A stretch of DNA of 64,000 nt from Melitaea cinxia (GCF_905220565.1 NC_059397.1:13455001-13519000), one strand, 5' to 3'; shown: positions 35,347 to 46,745, counted from the stretch's first letter. Notes: generated by a model from the letters alone, not told the origin. Numbers and translations are program-made.

Positions 35347-36493
35347 CAATATTTTATTATAGCATAATATATTTTGATCGATTTTCATACAAGGGCGAAG
35401 AACGAAGAGTGATTTTGGGAAGTAACCGCCAGCAAAACTTTGAAATCTTCGATTGGTTTTGATTTTTTACTTAGAACCATTATAGAGTTTTATATTGTAG
35501 TACTTATAATTCCAGAGTCACTTTATTATTAAACAATTTTAAATAAAAACAATTGCGGCGGTATGCTCGGTATACACATATCACGTTATAAAGAATAATA
35601 AAAATAAAATACTTTCTGAAAACATAGCTTTCTCTCCGTTTACGGCTTGACCAAATTTTCACCTTTTATTGTTCGATTTATTTAAGCATATTTTCCATTG
35701 CACTCTTTTCTTTTCCTTATTTCCAAGTGAGCAAGGAAAAATGCTTTCAAGAACTTAGTGGTTTGTACCACACGGACTTAAAGCCTACTTAGATTCATAT
35801 AGTGTGTTCTGTCAACGGCTATTTAAGAATTTATTTTTCCTATATTGCATAATTATAATTAAAACGCTAAAAATACCAAAGAGCTTATCTATAATTTGAA
35901 AACATCACTTAATATCACTCGCAGATCTACATGAGCTATATAGAAACCAAAATATGTCCCCCGGGCTTTACAATCGTTTAGTATTACAGATATCTCTGTT
36001 ATCTGGCGCGTGGCGTCGATACGAGCCTAATCCATCACCCCACGAACTCTTTGATGTTGGACATAATACTGGGGAGTATTATTTTGTTGGTGCCCAGCTG
36101 CGAAACTACATACGGTAAACATTGATTTCATTTCACTCCATCAATGCAATAGACAGTACTTATACATATATCTGTTAAAATAGTTACCCGTGTTTCACTT
36201 ATTTTGCCAAAACAATGCTTTAAATACTAATTTCAGTATTGAATAGATATTATACGTACTATTATTTGTAGATTAATCATTAAGAAAGAGTTTAACGTTT
36301 TTAAGTTTAACATGTCATTTCATGAAAAGTTCTACATGGTATATATATAATCAATTGCAACAAAGAAAATACGTTAACGTATTATGATTTTTTGTCTCAA
36401 TTATAGTAAAACATGCGTTTTCTTGCTGGATATATGTCAATCTCTTTGAAGGTATTTATTAAGCTAAGCATGTATACTAAGCATTATTAGTAA
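35347..36493. other. Stretch without gene
   Basis: Segment 35935-36130 is GC-richer (CCCCCGGGC, TGGCGCGTGGCGTCG, TTGGTGCCCAGCTGCG). TGGTGCCCAGCTGCG looks a little like a retroelement primer-binding site, but no long terminal repeat pair is visible in the window. Confidence 0.3.
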
Positions 36494-36704
36494 TCTTATA
36501 TATACAATTCTCGTGTCACAATGTTAGTTACCATACTTCTCCAAAACAGCTGGACCGATTTTTATGACATTTTGTGTACATATTGAGTAGGTCTGAGAGT
36601 CAGTCAACATTTATTCTTCATACCCCTAAGTTATTGGGGAGGGGGGGAGTTATTAAGGGGATTAATAACATATATGGCAAAACAGCGTTTGCGGGGTCAG
36701 TTAG
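36494..36704 (+). mobile_element. Non-autonomous Helitron, ATTCTCGTGTCAC family
   Basis: Starts TCTTATATATACAATTCTCG after an A (36493) and ends GCGGGGTCAGTTAG before a T (36705), where siblings end CTAG; one mutation in the terminus. The internal ACCGATTTTTATGACATTTT block and the CCCCTAAG...GGGG stem are shared with 56302-56509 and 59308-59624. Confidence 0.8.
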
Positions 36705-38099
36705 TAAAAATATATATTATTATACTGTGACATATAATTTCGGTCTCTACGCCACAAATTGACAAGTAGATTAAGCCTGTCTAACAAGATACGAGTACAT
36801 TTGAGTCAGTGTAATGTTTTTATTGTGTTCTACTGGGGTGGAAAGAAGTGGGGTGTCGCATGTCACATTGTCCGTATCATGTCCGTCAATTACGATACCA
36901 TAGTGCCAATATACTGCCAATAAACCAATATTTATAACAAAGTAATCTACTAATTTTGTTCTTCCTAAAGTATATTACATTATATGTTAGCTGTCATTGT
37001 TTTATTTTGTATCTTTATCAATCAGTAAAAAGATAAATTATATTTTATGTAAAAGGCTGAATATTTTTCATAAAACAGTTAGGTGAAGTCGACACAAAAG
37101 ACGTCTTTTAAAAGAAACGTTTCTCTTTTCGGTACTTCTACAAGAAATAACACATTCTACTTGATTCCGTCTGGTCAAAAGAAAAATTGCAATTCCAAAA
37201 AACTCGTTAGTAACAAAACCCTTTTATATGTCACAAAAGAGTCTAGCCGAGTAGTTAATATACTTTCGCCGCTGGCAAATTCTCCCAAACAATAGCGAAG
37301 CTTTGGCTCAGCCGTGACGGGACAGCATAGTCCCTGACTACTAATGCCGTACCAAGGCGCCTGGGACATTTATATCTTCCCGGTCGACTGTGTAACTTAA
37401 AGCTGGAAACACACAAAGTGATACTTATAATATTTAAATTGCTTGCAACGATAATATTAAGCATTGGATTAAAAAATAATTTGATAACGACCAATACAAT
37501 TTATCAAAAAAAATATTTCAAGAACTGAAAATAACTTGTGCTTCTTTAATCACTTCAACATTTTAAACAAACCGAATGATTTGTATTATTCTAAAAGTTG
37601 TGCATTGAGGAATATCATATTATCGTCACATTATTATTTACATCTTTTTTTAAATGCCAACTTGCTTTATGAGAGAAAAGCTCTCTATAGTATTTTTTTT
37701 AAAGTCCTTTGTACTAAGTACAGCCGAGATAGCTGAATGAAACATATATTTGGCATTCATGTTATTTTCCTATTTAAAGATGGGGCTATGTAACGAAATG
37801 TCATTTAGTTAATAAAAAGTGTAATGAATCTAGTAAAGCGTCAAAGTTCTCATTGATCGAAAAAGATTTAATTAAGAACAGCATGTAGTCGGGAGGTTAA
37901 CGTTCAATTCCAACTGTATTGCAACTTGAAAATACTTTCAACTGTATCTAGCAGCTCCAGATGCTTTAGAATTAGTTCTACTTTACTAATAAGAAGGTTA
38001 ACTATTCTACAAAGATAGAGCTACGAAGTTACCTTTAAACCTTGGAAATTATTTAATCAAATAATTATTTTTTTAATGTTTTTCCTATAAATTAGATCA
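36705..38099. other. Stretch without gene, GC-richer segment at 37245-37400
   Basis: Segment 37245-37400 (CGCCGCTGGCAAATTCTCCC, GCTCAGCCGTGACGGGACAG, CCAAGGCGCCTGGGAC) is out of keeping with its surroundings and includes a GGGAC/GTCCC hairpin at about 37319-37334. Overlapping open frames on both strands give no known protein. It may be an unrecognised repeat. Confidence 0.35.
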
Positions 38100-38292
38100 T
38101 CAACCGTCTTATTACAAAAGTCGGTTTAACTAAAAACCTGGTTTAATCTTCTATAAGTTACGGTCTTAACAAAAATTGTATTACAAATCGTGGTTTTGCG
38201 ATAAACTATAGACTATATCATGGTCTAAAGCTAAACCTCAGTGACCCCTAGATTAACGATGGTCTAAATCACTAAATCGGATCTGTCAGTTT
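38100..38292. repeat. Possible transposon terminal region
   Basis: Recurrent GGTTTAA/GGTCTAA words (GTCGGTTTAACTAAAAACC, TGGTTTTGCGATAAACTA, GATGGTCTAAATCACTAAAT) suggest the subterminal region of a DNA transposon. It borders the Helitron that separates it from the coding-like piece at 38533. Confidence 0.3.
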
Positions 38293-38481
38293 CTCTTTTC
38301 TACATAAGTATATAAAAATGAATGTTTGTCTGTATGTCCTTTATAGAATCGTAAGCTATGCATTTGATCATGTCATGATCTTTAGCAAAGTGTTGTGCAT
38401 GAACCCACAAAGATTTTTGAGTTGGTACGACCAAGAAAAAAAAATTGAAAAAGCGTAGCAACGCGCGCAGGGTACAGCTAG
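38293..38481 (+). mobile_element. Non-autonomous Helitron, ATGAATGTTTGTCTGT family
   Basis: Contains TATATAAAAATGAATGTTTG near the 5' end and the typical 3' end AGCAACGCGCGCAGGGTACA followed by GCTAG and a T (38482). The exact 5' TC is uncertain because the start is pyrimidine-rich. Confidence 0.7.
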
Positions 38482-38532
38482 TAGGTTATATAATTAATCT
38501 TTTTTATTGTTTTGTGTTGTTTTAACTTGAAA

Positions 38533-38619
38533 ATGGATACTAACATGGTCGATTTAATTAAATTTGAAGCCGCTGAGTTGTTGGAAACGCCACGCCAACA
38601 CAACAGAAATCGTCTTTGA
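38533..38619 (+). pseudogene. Short coding-like fragment, possible transposase N-terminus
   Basis: An ATG-led frame of 28 codons reads MDTNMVDLIKFEAAELLETP, then RQHNRNRL, and stops. The acidic start followed by an Arg-rich run resembles the beginning of PIF/Harbinger-type transposases as I remember them, but the match is short and unproven. The Helitron ending at 38481 may have inserted between this piece and the terminal-like region at 38100-38292. No DDE domain follows. Confidence 0.25.
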
Positions 38620-38631
38620 GTTTGAGACACA

Positions 38632-39206
38632 TTATAAGTACAATGAATATCTTAATAATGTCATTCAACGTACCTACCACCTTTGTTACAATTTATTATT
38701 ATAATAATCTGAAAAGAATAAATTCAAATTCTACGTAAAAACATAAAAGAATATTTTTTTATTTATATCTTAGCTACATTCCGGTATGTAACAAGTGTAT
38801 TGGGGTTTAATAGTATTGAAATTCGTGTAGGCAGACAAAGAGTTTGTTTTCGATTCGCTGAAAGGGCTTTTAGCTAAATGTTTTACTGAACCCTTGCATA
38901 AAACGAATTAAACAACACCACGTGCATATCAATTTTACTAAGTTTTAGAATATATATAATATGTCTGTGTAGTCATAAATTTTTTTACTAGCAAGCTGTA
39001 ACAGAGAATACAGTTTGTTATTATCTGTGCCTCTTTTTTATACTCCCGTTACTTTAGAAAGCACTATATGATACTAAGTCGTGAAAATATTCACGGAGCT
39101 TTGAAACTAACTCTCTACACTTTAGCAATTTACATTATATCATTATTTTATCGAAATCTTTTTTATGGAACAGCTACGTACTCGTACTGCGCGTCCTCGT
39201 ATCTCA
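38632..39206. other. AT-rich stretch without gene
   Basis: No recognisable feature. Confidence 0.45.
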
Positions 39207-39214
39207 TTTTACAT

Positions 39215-39418
39215 TTTTTTTTTGGTATCGTAGGGGAACCTATTTACGGGTGATATCCAGGACGCCCGGGTAGGCAGTCCTAGACCGTATGTCGGCTTCA
39301 GCACTTGGGGGTGCAGTACCGACCGCTTTGATTGAAGGGTCCCGGATCTACAGGCACCAGGATCCCCCCAGCGACCGGCTGGCCTCGGCGAAAAGGCCAG
39401 ACTTCTCCTCCAATCTTG
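39215..39418 (-). mobile_element. Short poly(A) retroposon with 8-bp target duplication
   Basis: A GC-rich unit of about 204 bp begins on plus with a T-run (39215-39223), i.e. poly(A) on minus. It lies between TTTTACAT at 39207-39214 and again at 39419-39426. On minus it starts AACAAGATTGGAGGAGAAGT and ends GGTTCCCCTACGATACC plus A-run. The layout parallels the insertion at 20985-21143. The minus-strand open frame at 39209-39445 covers it but runs past both edges, so it is not an independent gene. Confidence 0.65.
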
Positions 39419-39426
39419 TTTTACAT

Positions 39427-40163
39427 ATGAGTCATTGGTAAACAAAAATTTTATTGTACAATTTTATTGTGGGTTCATTAAAACACAAAACTCAATTTAT
39501 TCCGATACTTTCAAAGGATTTTATTGTAATTTTCCTTGCACTGAGCTGTGTGTTTCCAAATCATAACAACGGCGGCCGGGAGCTGATGCAAGAATAACTA
39601 AACGACTCTGCGTGACCGGATTCCCTAATATACAGAACAGTCTATCCGGTTACGTTTCTTCGGCGATTGTTGAATCCCGGAACAATGTTAGCTTTGATTT
39701 CAATCTTATTAATATTCAGATTTGAATGAGTTTCTCCCTTTCAAATATTATTGGTACCTACTGCTTTTTTATTAAAATAATATTTATGATAGAAATTTGA
39801 ATTTTGTCTAAAGTCAAAAATTCTATTTTACTGTCCTTTTCAGTATATTCACCTTATCCCTAACTTAGATTTAGATATTATATTGATTTAGATATTATAT
39901 TTATATTGAGTTTAGATTATTGGCTAAAATTTGACTTAAAGCTTATTAATCCTATTTGGAAAAAATATAATGTATAATGTATCATACACATAATTATGTG
40001 TATTAAGCTTAATTATTTATCATAAAAGAAAACAGCTTGGAACTTAAAAAAAAGAGACAGATTACATACAAATAAAAGTAGTTTTCGGAACATTAAAATA
40101 GATATTTGCTGTGTGTAGGGATTTAGAAACTTTGTAAGATGTAATTTTTTGAGATTACTCACT
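39427..40163. other. AT-rich stretch without gene
   Basis: A short tandem duplication (TTTAGATATTATAT) occurs at about 39870-39900. No other feature. Confidence 0.45.
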
Positions 40164-40300
40164 TCAGCCCGTAATATCCCACTGCTAGGCATAGGCTTCT
40201 TTCCCCATGTAGGAGAAGGATCAGAGCTTAATCCACCACGCTACTCAAATGCGGATTGGTGGGTATATTTACCACTATGAGTAACAATCACTATCACTTA
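40164..40300 (-). mobile_element. tRNA-SINE body and tail, 5'-truncated
   Basis: Plus reading: CTTCAGCCCGTAATATCCCA, CATGTAGGAGAAGGATCAGA, CTTAATCCACCACGCTACTC, ending at the AACAATCACTATCA block. The head is missing. Confidence 0.75.
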
Positions 40301-42208
40301 GATTGATGATATATTATTTATTTATTAATAATATATGAGATTACTTATATATTATTTATTTATTAGTGTAAAATTAATAATCATACCTCAACCCATCATG
40401 ACTATAGCCATTCATGCAGGTAGACTATAAATAAATAACTAAAATATTACACAAGAAATAACAGCGTTACTATATTTATCTTCAATGCTATTTGATTAGT
40501 TATATTTTCTATAGTTAAATTATATCAATTTATTTTTGGTTTTTAAATATTCAACTTAATAAATTCTACATTAAAGAGCCATCGAATAATAATAATTTTT
40601 AACTAAACCTTAACGGTGAGGGCATACGCCTAAGCAAGATTAACAGCCGAAGGCACTGGGGAAGTAATTACAGGCATTATTGGCAATCGATGGGGATCTC
40701 AACAGATTTAGTACTCCAACTTACGAGGGATTTCAAAAACCAACCATTTTAACAGACCTTAAAATACGAAAAGATGTCACATACATAAAGACCTTTTAAA
40801 CTGGTCAGCTATAGAATAAGTTAGAACATTAACTAAATAATAGGTAACTCGTAGTATCTCCTGGGGGTTAATCTTCTTACGAAAATTCGGGGTTGGATCT
40901 ATTAAAATTGCATTGAACCTTACAGTATTGTCTTATAAAATTAATGAAAAAATAATTCGTTCCCTTGATCAAGATCTTCTGTTTATGGTACAGAATATTA
41001 TTGCACGGTGAAAAATAATTACTAAAATTTTTATACTAACTTTCCGCTCGCGGCTACGACCGCGTGGATTACACTATTGTGGCTATCCCTTTTTACTAAA
41101 TTAAAATATCGTAGCATTTACGTTAATCCATTACAAACAAACAATAAAATATATTTTTTATAATATTAGGATAGATACTTACTATAGATATAGACGTATT
41201 TTTTCTGTAGTAAAAATGCCCGATCGACCCCGTTCGGTAACAATATCGTTAGGTTAATTTACCCTAAGAGACCAGGACTTGTGACACGTCAGGTGTCAAA
41301 AAGATATATCGCATATTTTGGGATGAGTTCGAAAAGAAAGGCATTATCGGCGGGTTTTCCGGATCATTGAGCGCCTGACTCGACGGATCGTGACGTGAAA
41401 AACAGCCCCCTTAGCTAACAATCTGCATCGCTTTATTAGTTCAATAAAGCATTCCAATTGAAAAAAGGTAGTGTGATAAAAAAGAAAAAATTGTATGTCT
41501 TTTTGAGTTGTGCGACTTTTTTGCTGTATGATTTTACAAATTCGACTTTTTAATCATCCTTTTAAGGATGATTTTATTTCGCTAAGGCTTAAGTAAAGGA
41601 TTTAGAGTTACTCAGTTTGCCTGATGACAAAGGCCTAGTTTGAAACATTTACGCCGTTTTAATCATGATCTTATTTCGTCAAAGTTCAAGCAAAGATTTC
41701 ACAGTTTGCACGAGAATAAAAGCCAAGTTTGAAACATTCATACAACTATAAAATGATTTTATCTTTTTATTCAATGAAAATCTGTATTCGTTTGTGCGAC
41801 CGTATCCCATTAATTCAATGTTCGAATGTCCCAATCGTAGTTTTCCTTGCTCTCGTTCAACAAGAGGTTTTTTTCTTATCTAAAGTGTTCCTGGAAAAGC
41901 GCCAGATATCGCAAATGCTATTCGAAGCCTTATTTATTACCAGTTATATTTTGTTGTGATTTAAAAACGAAAATTGCAAAAATAATTTTTCAAATATTAA
42001 CCTAATTATTTCCGTCCATTATTAACCAACCATTAAATATAGCAGAACATTATTTTCTCAAGCACTTCTCAAACTTTTTTTTAAATAAAAGACACATGAT
42101 TAAATTGAATTTAAGTTTTTATATAGTCGTTAAAAAAGTATACGATAGAAGGCTACCTTAAAACATAAAACAAAAAACTAGCCTTAAAAATTAAAAGAGG
42201 TTTAAAAC
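40301..42208. other. Stretch without gene
   Basis: Contains AT-rich inverted words around 40310-40370, a weak SINE-like GATCGACCCCGTTCGG at about 41222, and a diverged duplication near 41560-41740 (AGGATGATTTTATTTCG... / ATGATCTTATTTCGTCAAAG..., each followed by AAGCAAAG or AGTAAAGGATTT). The frame at 41729-41959 has no known domain. Confidence 0.35.
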
Positions 42209-42472
42209 ATGTTTATCTACCGTCCAACTAAGATCTTTCTAACGTACGTTACTAAAACATTAATTCTCCTTATGACATTGTACATAAGGTTCAATGTAGT
42301 TATTTTAAATCGGCGTACGTGTTCAGTATTTCAGTGTCCCGATAAATCAAATACTTGTAATGAAACGTCGGAGCTTACCGTTCCGGAACACGTTTTCGTA
42401 CATAATGTAACATGTTCGAAGGGAATTCTGTTTAGTCATGTTTATTGCTTGTATGTGAAATCGCTTATATGA
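42209..42472 (+). CDS. Candidate small secreted or membrane-anchored cysteine protein, or an internal exon
   Basis: The 87-residue frame has a hydrophobic stretch at about residues 9-33, then five cysteines at 38, 43, 50, 69 and 80. The central part FQCPDKSNTCNETSEL...VTCSKG has N-glycosylation sequons at N51 and N66. It is richer in G/C and in non-AT-biased codons than the chance frames of the window. Two readings are possible. The whole frame may be a small secreted protein with an uncleaved signal, with AATAAA-like motifs a few bases after the stop. Alternatively only 42335-42450 is an exon, bounded by TTTCAG| and |GTATGT, both good splice sites. The CP-x(n)-C...C-x2-G layout recalls short insect secreted proteins, but I cannot name a family. 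No neighbour helps. A chance frame remains quite possible. Confidence 0.35.
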   Translation: MFIYRPTKIFLTYVTKTLILLMTLYIRFNVVILNRRTCSVFQCPDKSNTCNETSELTVPEHVFVHNVTCSKGILFSHVYCLYVKSLI

Positions 42473-42792
42473 CAAAAATAAAAAATAAAAAAACTTTTTT
42501 TTTTCATATAATTATATATAAAATGTATAAAACAGAAAAATTAAGTAAGGTTCTATAAAGTCCTTAGTATTAGTTATTGATATTAATGGCCGCTGTACAA
42601 TCCATTTTACACAGTTACAGCATGATATTTTACAGTTTATCATCAAAGTCCTTTTTTTAATAATAATAAAAGGAAACCTGTATTAAAGGATCAGATACTA
42701 CTAATTGACTACCAAACTGACGAAAATAACTGACCGTTAATATGTACTGAATACCAATACTATTACACACACTTATTGACGAGTATTATCTT
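42473..42792. other. AT-rich stretch without gene
   Basis: Contains AATAAA-like words next to the preceding frame, and ends with GAGTATTATCTT (42781-42792), the left target-site copy of the next SINE. Confidence 0.45.
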
Positions 42793-43031
42793 TAATATGT
42801 ACGATTTTATTTTTGTGCTACCCACACATTAGGAATTCTAAACATTTTTGAATATCGTATCAAAAACTGACCGCTCCAGCGGGGATCGAACCCGCGTCTC
42901 CGACTGACCGTGTCTGCGCTCTAGCCAATTAAGCTATGGAACGATCTACCCGTTAGATCGAAATTTTTGATATGATGATTTTTATTTGCGGTTTAAGCGA
43001 ACTCAAATTCAAGTCGATATTCAAAAATGTT
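42793..43031. mobile_element. Small tRNA-core SINE, copy B (core on minus)
   Basis: Bracketed by GAGTATTATCTT at 42781-42792 and again at 43032-43043, an exact 12-bp duplication. The left terminus TAATATGTACGAT and the CCCACACATTAGGAATTCTA module match copy A at 17253. Inside lie perfect 15-bp inverted repeats, CATTTTTGAATATCG (42843-42857) and CGATATTCAAAAATG (43015-43029). The core between them has antisense B box GGATCGAACCC and box-A-like CTAGCCAATTAAG, so the tRNA unit reads on minus, the opposite of copy A relative to the shared terminus. Confidence 0.8.
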
Positions 43032-43043
43032 GAGTATTATCTT

Positions 43044-43739
43044 ATCAACAAAAATCTTACATTAGTGCAAAATATTACAATAATCACATTTAAAATACGA
43101 ATTTAGAACAATAAACCAAATTATATAACTGTATTCTATTTGGTTGTTATCTTCTGATTAATTTTGATGATTGAGATACTTCCTAACCTATACCTACTAA
43201 CCTAGCCTACCTCATAAAAGTTAAAAATAAGTCAAAAAAGTTGTATAAAAAACCATGTCACGATTTTATTATAACTATTATATAGACACTCAAATTCTAT
43301 GTATCAAATTTAATTCAAGCAATCAGTCTTACTTTTAGATAATGAATTATGGCATCGTTTTAAAGAAATGACTTAACTAAAAATGGCATTTACAGTATTT
43401 CTGTTTTATCTTTATATATTCCTGTCTTTTTGTTTTTACGTTCCAATTTCCCCTCGACAAGTAAACAATTGTTGTGTCAAGAGTTGTAACAAAAGAAGTA
43501 AAATATATTAATTACAATTCACTCTGAGGTTAATGTAAGCCCGCCTGAACACATCGAAGCACATCTGTTTTCCATTAACGTAACTCCGATACTTGCTGTA
43601 GGTAATTTGTATTGTAAGCGATTAAGTGCTAAACCATTGACTATGTTTCTAAAGGAAGTGGAAACCACTGAATGAAATGTTTATTATTATATATTTTTCA
43701 GTTACTACGTTAATACTTACTTCATTAATTGATTTAGTC
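43044..43739. other. AT-rich stretch without gene
   Basis: No feature recognised. Confidence 0.5.
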
Positions 43740-43835
43740 TATAACATCCCTACTATGTCAATACTTTTTCTGTATAGATCCAGGGTTGAATCTCAACCCA
43801 CCACGCTGCTCCGCTGCGGGTTAGCAGACGACTGC
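43740..43835 (-). mobile_element. Decayed fragment of the main SINE tail and body
   Basis: TATAACATCCCTACTATG followed by CAACCCACCACGCTGCTCCG and CTGCGGGTTAGC matches the tail-proximal SINE body. The open frame at 43677-43922 runs through it and is not a gene. Confidence 0.5.
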
Positions 43836-46559
43836 TATAAGGCGTCTATAATAATAATCAGGTATGATAGCTTAACAGTTTATTACAGTACACTAAAACG
43901 CTTCTTAAACGTTCGTGCTTAAAATATACATAGGTATATAGTTTATATATATTTTAATTATCCTTATATTAAGAGTATAGTAAAGCAAATATATATAAAA
44001 ACTTCTGCTAGCGAATGTTGTTAACTTTTAATAGAAAAAATTCCGAGGAAAACTCATTAAAATAATATTACATTTATTTAATATGACGGAATATGTTAAA
44101 CCTTAATAATGTCCCGATGGAAGAGGTTTCCGAGTATTACTAGGCAAGACGCAGAGATCAGATGATTTGCTCGTATCATCTTACTTGAAGCTGAGTCTAT
44201 GTTTAATCTATATTAAAAATACTAACGAGTAAAATTGCCATCATGTGTAACACACAGTAATGCAACAATATTAAAGTATGATATTATATAAGAAAAATAG
44301 CTATTTCAAGATGGCAGAAAAATGAGAAATATTTATTAAATTTTTTTCTTAAAATACGAGCTGCGATTCACTGTTTCATCTACTTAATTTCTAATCCCGT
44401 GGAAAAGTCGAGATAAAATTTATATTATCTATCGGCATAAAATTATATTACATAAATTGGCAAATAGATAGAAATATTTGTCAAATCGTTACAAGTGCTT
44501 TTGTCGCAACCGAAGAATAGCAATATTGTTGATTACGTTATATTATTGACCATTGCAACGTAAATAATAATAATCTAACTTCAAATGCTGCATAAATTTA
44601 TTTGCTTTTTATTTAATCGTTAATTAATTTAATTATACTTATACGATATAAATATTTTAAACAATACTAAATAGATATCAACATTTTTTTTTTGAAAAAG
44701 TATTAGAATAAATAACAATACACTTTTGTTCAACTGCAAAACTGTAACTGCAATAATATGACAAAATATTTAAGTGATACGCCTAACCGTAATTCGTCCT
44801 GCCTCATTTCGAAGCGCGACCATGAAAAACACCAATAAAGTATAATAATCAGATTATGCGAAAGAATCAATTATGTATGTATTAACCGATAATTGGAAGA
44901 CGCTTTATGTAAAGTGGTTTTTATTGTGTAAACATGTATGTATAAAAGGTTCCACGAAACCCTCTATAAATCAATGATGTTCCGCCGCTGACCGCACATT
45001 TGTATCGGTTCAGCATATAAAATGTTACACTACATGTTTAGGAAGAGTTGTTACGGAAATTTCATCAAAACAAAATAAGATTAAAACTTTCAGTATATTT
45101 TCCAAACTAAATATTACTTTTCTAAACTAATATATACTTTCTTTTTCCAAACTAATATATACTTACTGAACAGCATCAATGAAAACCGATAATTCATAGA
45201 TAAGTTTTCAATAACTTATTTTATGAAAAAAAATATTAATTTTTTTTTAAATCACTTTCTATTTACTCTAAATACGGTAATCTGTCTGGGCATCAAGTAA
45301 GTACATAACAATACATAAGTACATAACAATGACATGTTACTCGTAAAATCCATTAAGCCTTTATCCTATTCCAAGACTAATATGGTAAAATACTTTCGTA
45401 TTACATTAATAAATTAATAACGTATAAAACAAAAACGTTGTTATTCCTATGTAAGCAAAAAATAGTTAAAGTAAATAATACAACTTTTAAATATGACAAA
45501 TAAGTCACATACAAATTTTAATATACTTTATCTTGATTTTTCTCATCTGTTGCCTTCCTATTCTGAATTAAAGCATTTTATCAAAAAGAAAAACCAAAGA
45601 AAAAATTGAACTTATCAAAAGAATTTTCTATATGTTCGTAAAAACATAAGTAAATTATAATACAGACAAAATATTTCTCAGTTATTTCATTAAATACTTA
45701 AATTAAATAATAAAATTAAAAGAACATAAATTTCAAATAGCTTAAATACAAACAAAGAAAATTACAACAATAGTAAAATACAAACTCTCACAAAACATTA
45801 AATTTCGTATAATTATGTTCGTGTGACTAAATGCAACATTATTTTTGAAACAACTCATTTCTTTATGCAGTTGAAAAATAAAATAACATGTGTCGAAACA
45901 ATGAGTCAACTTTTTAAACAAGACATAAAAATTTGCGAGTAAATTTCCAAATATATTATTAAAGTCGTTTTGACGGAAACTAACGAAAATCCACGATAAT
46001 TTTACATAGCTATTTTTATTTTCAAAACTTGATAAGGAATAATATGTCACGCGTTATAGAGAAAGTTGCTACGTGACATGTATCGTAGACATGTAGACTT
46101 GCCGTAGAATCGTAGTGGACTCCCGATACGGCGTAGAAAATAACCGGTATAGTAAAAAATGAAAGTGTGTATTTATCTGAAAAAAGTATACATGATAGTG
46201 AAGTACATTTATATAACAAACAAATATTTATGTACATAAAAGAAGGTATAAAAAAAACACAAAAAGACACTACATTTGACGTAAGCATTTTAAAATATAT
46301 TTATTTTTGTTTTTTTTTTTTTTTTGTATAATAAAAGATTAAAAACTAAAAATCTATATTTGAATTAAAAATAAGTTTAAAGTTATTTGTTGTTATATTT
46401 ATGTTAATCATAACGCAGTCAAATGTAAAATTATTTATATGTTATTATTTTGACTGCATATGACAGTACATACGGACGAAACGTAACCCGTGTTACTACG
46501 AACTTTTATATAAAGCAGTATATTGGAGAAAATTTACCACCTACATGAAATAATTCCGA
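43836..46559. other. AT-rich stretch without gene
   Basis: No repeat family recognised. Short local duplications occur at 45110-45170 (CCAAACTAATATATACTT type) and 45298-45332 (GTACATAACAAT). Two overlapping minus-strand frames, 45742-46050 and 46022-46288, encode Phe/Ile/Cys-rich sequence of the kind chance gives in AT-rich DNA. A TATATAAAAG word reads on minus near 46506-46515. Confidence 0.4.
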
Positions 46560-46745
46560 CACCGTTTGGATCGATCACCACAGGCAGTGCAGTTGCGACG
46601 GCTCGTTAGACCTACGTGATCGCAATCGGGATCGCCTATTTATACACATTGTCGGCTTCAACCGACGATGCCTCGACAAAACCACTCTACCCCGAGCCCT
46701 GATGACGCGGAACCTTCCCCCGCAACACATTAATTGGTAACTTCT
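46560..46745 (-). promoter_or_regulatory. GC-rich island with TATA box, candidate core promoter
   Basis: A sharply bounded GC/CpG-rich segment in AT-rich DNA. On minus it contains TATAAATAG (46644-46636), followed at promoter-like spacing by TCACG with its A at 46617, 27 bases after the first T. Upstream on minus lies a GTCGG/CCGAC hairpin (within 46650-46667). No open frame of note follows. Transcription would run toward lower coordinates. An unrecognised repeat is the alternative. Confidence 0.3.

Noticed and set aside
36060..36120. Primer-binding site of an LTR retroelement (TGGTGCCCAGCTGCG)
   Set aside because: No repeated long terminal repeats, polypurine tract or coding region found nearby.
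39209..39445. 78-codon minus-strand frame in GC-rich DNA
   Set aside because: It spans a retroposon and its flanks on both sides, so it did not exist before insertion and has no family likeness.
45742..46288. Two overlapping minus-strand open frames
   Set aside because: Rich in Phe, Ile, Tyr and Cys, with no domain, as expected of chance frames in AT-rich DNA; they overlap each other in different frames.
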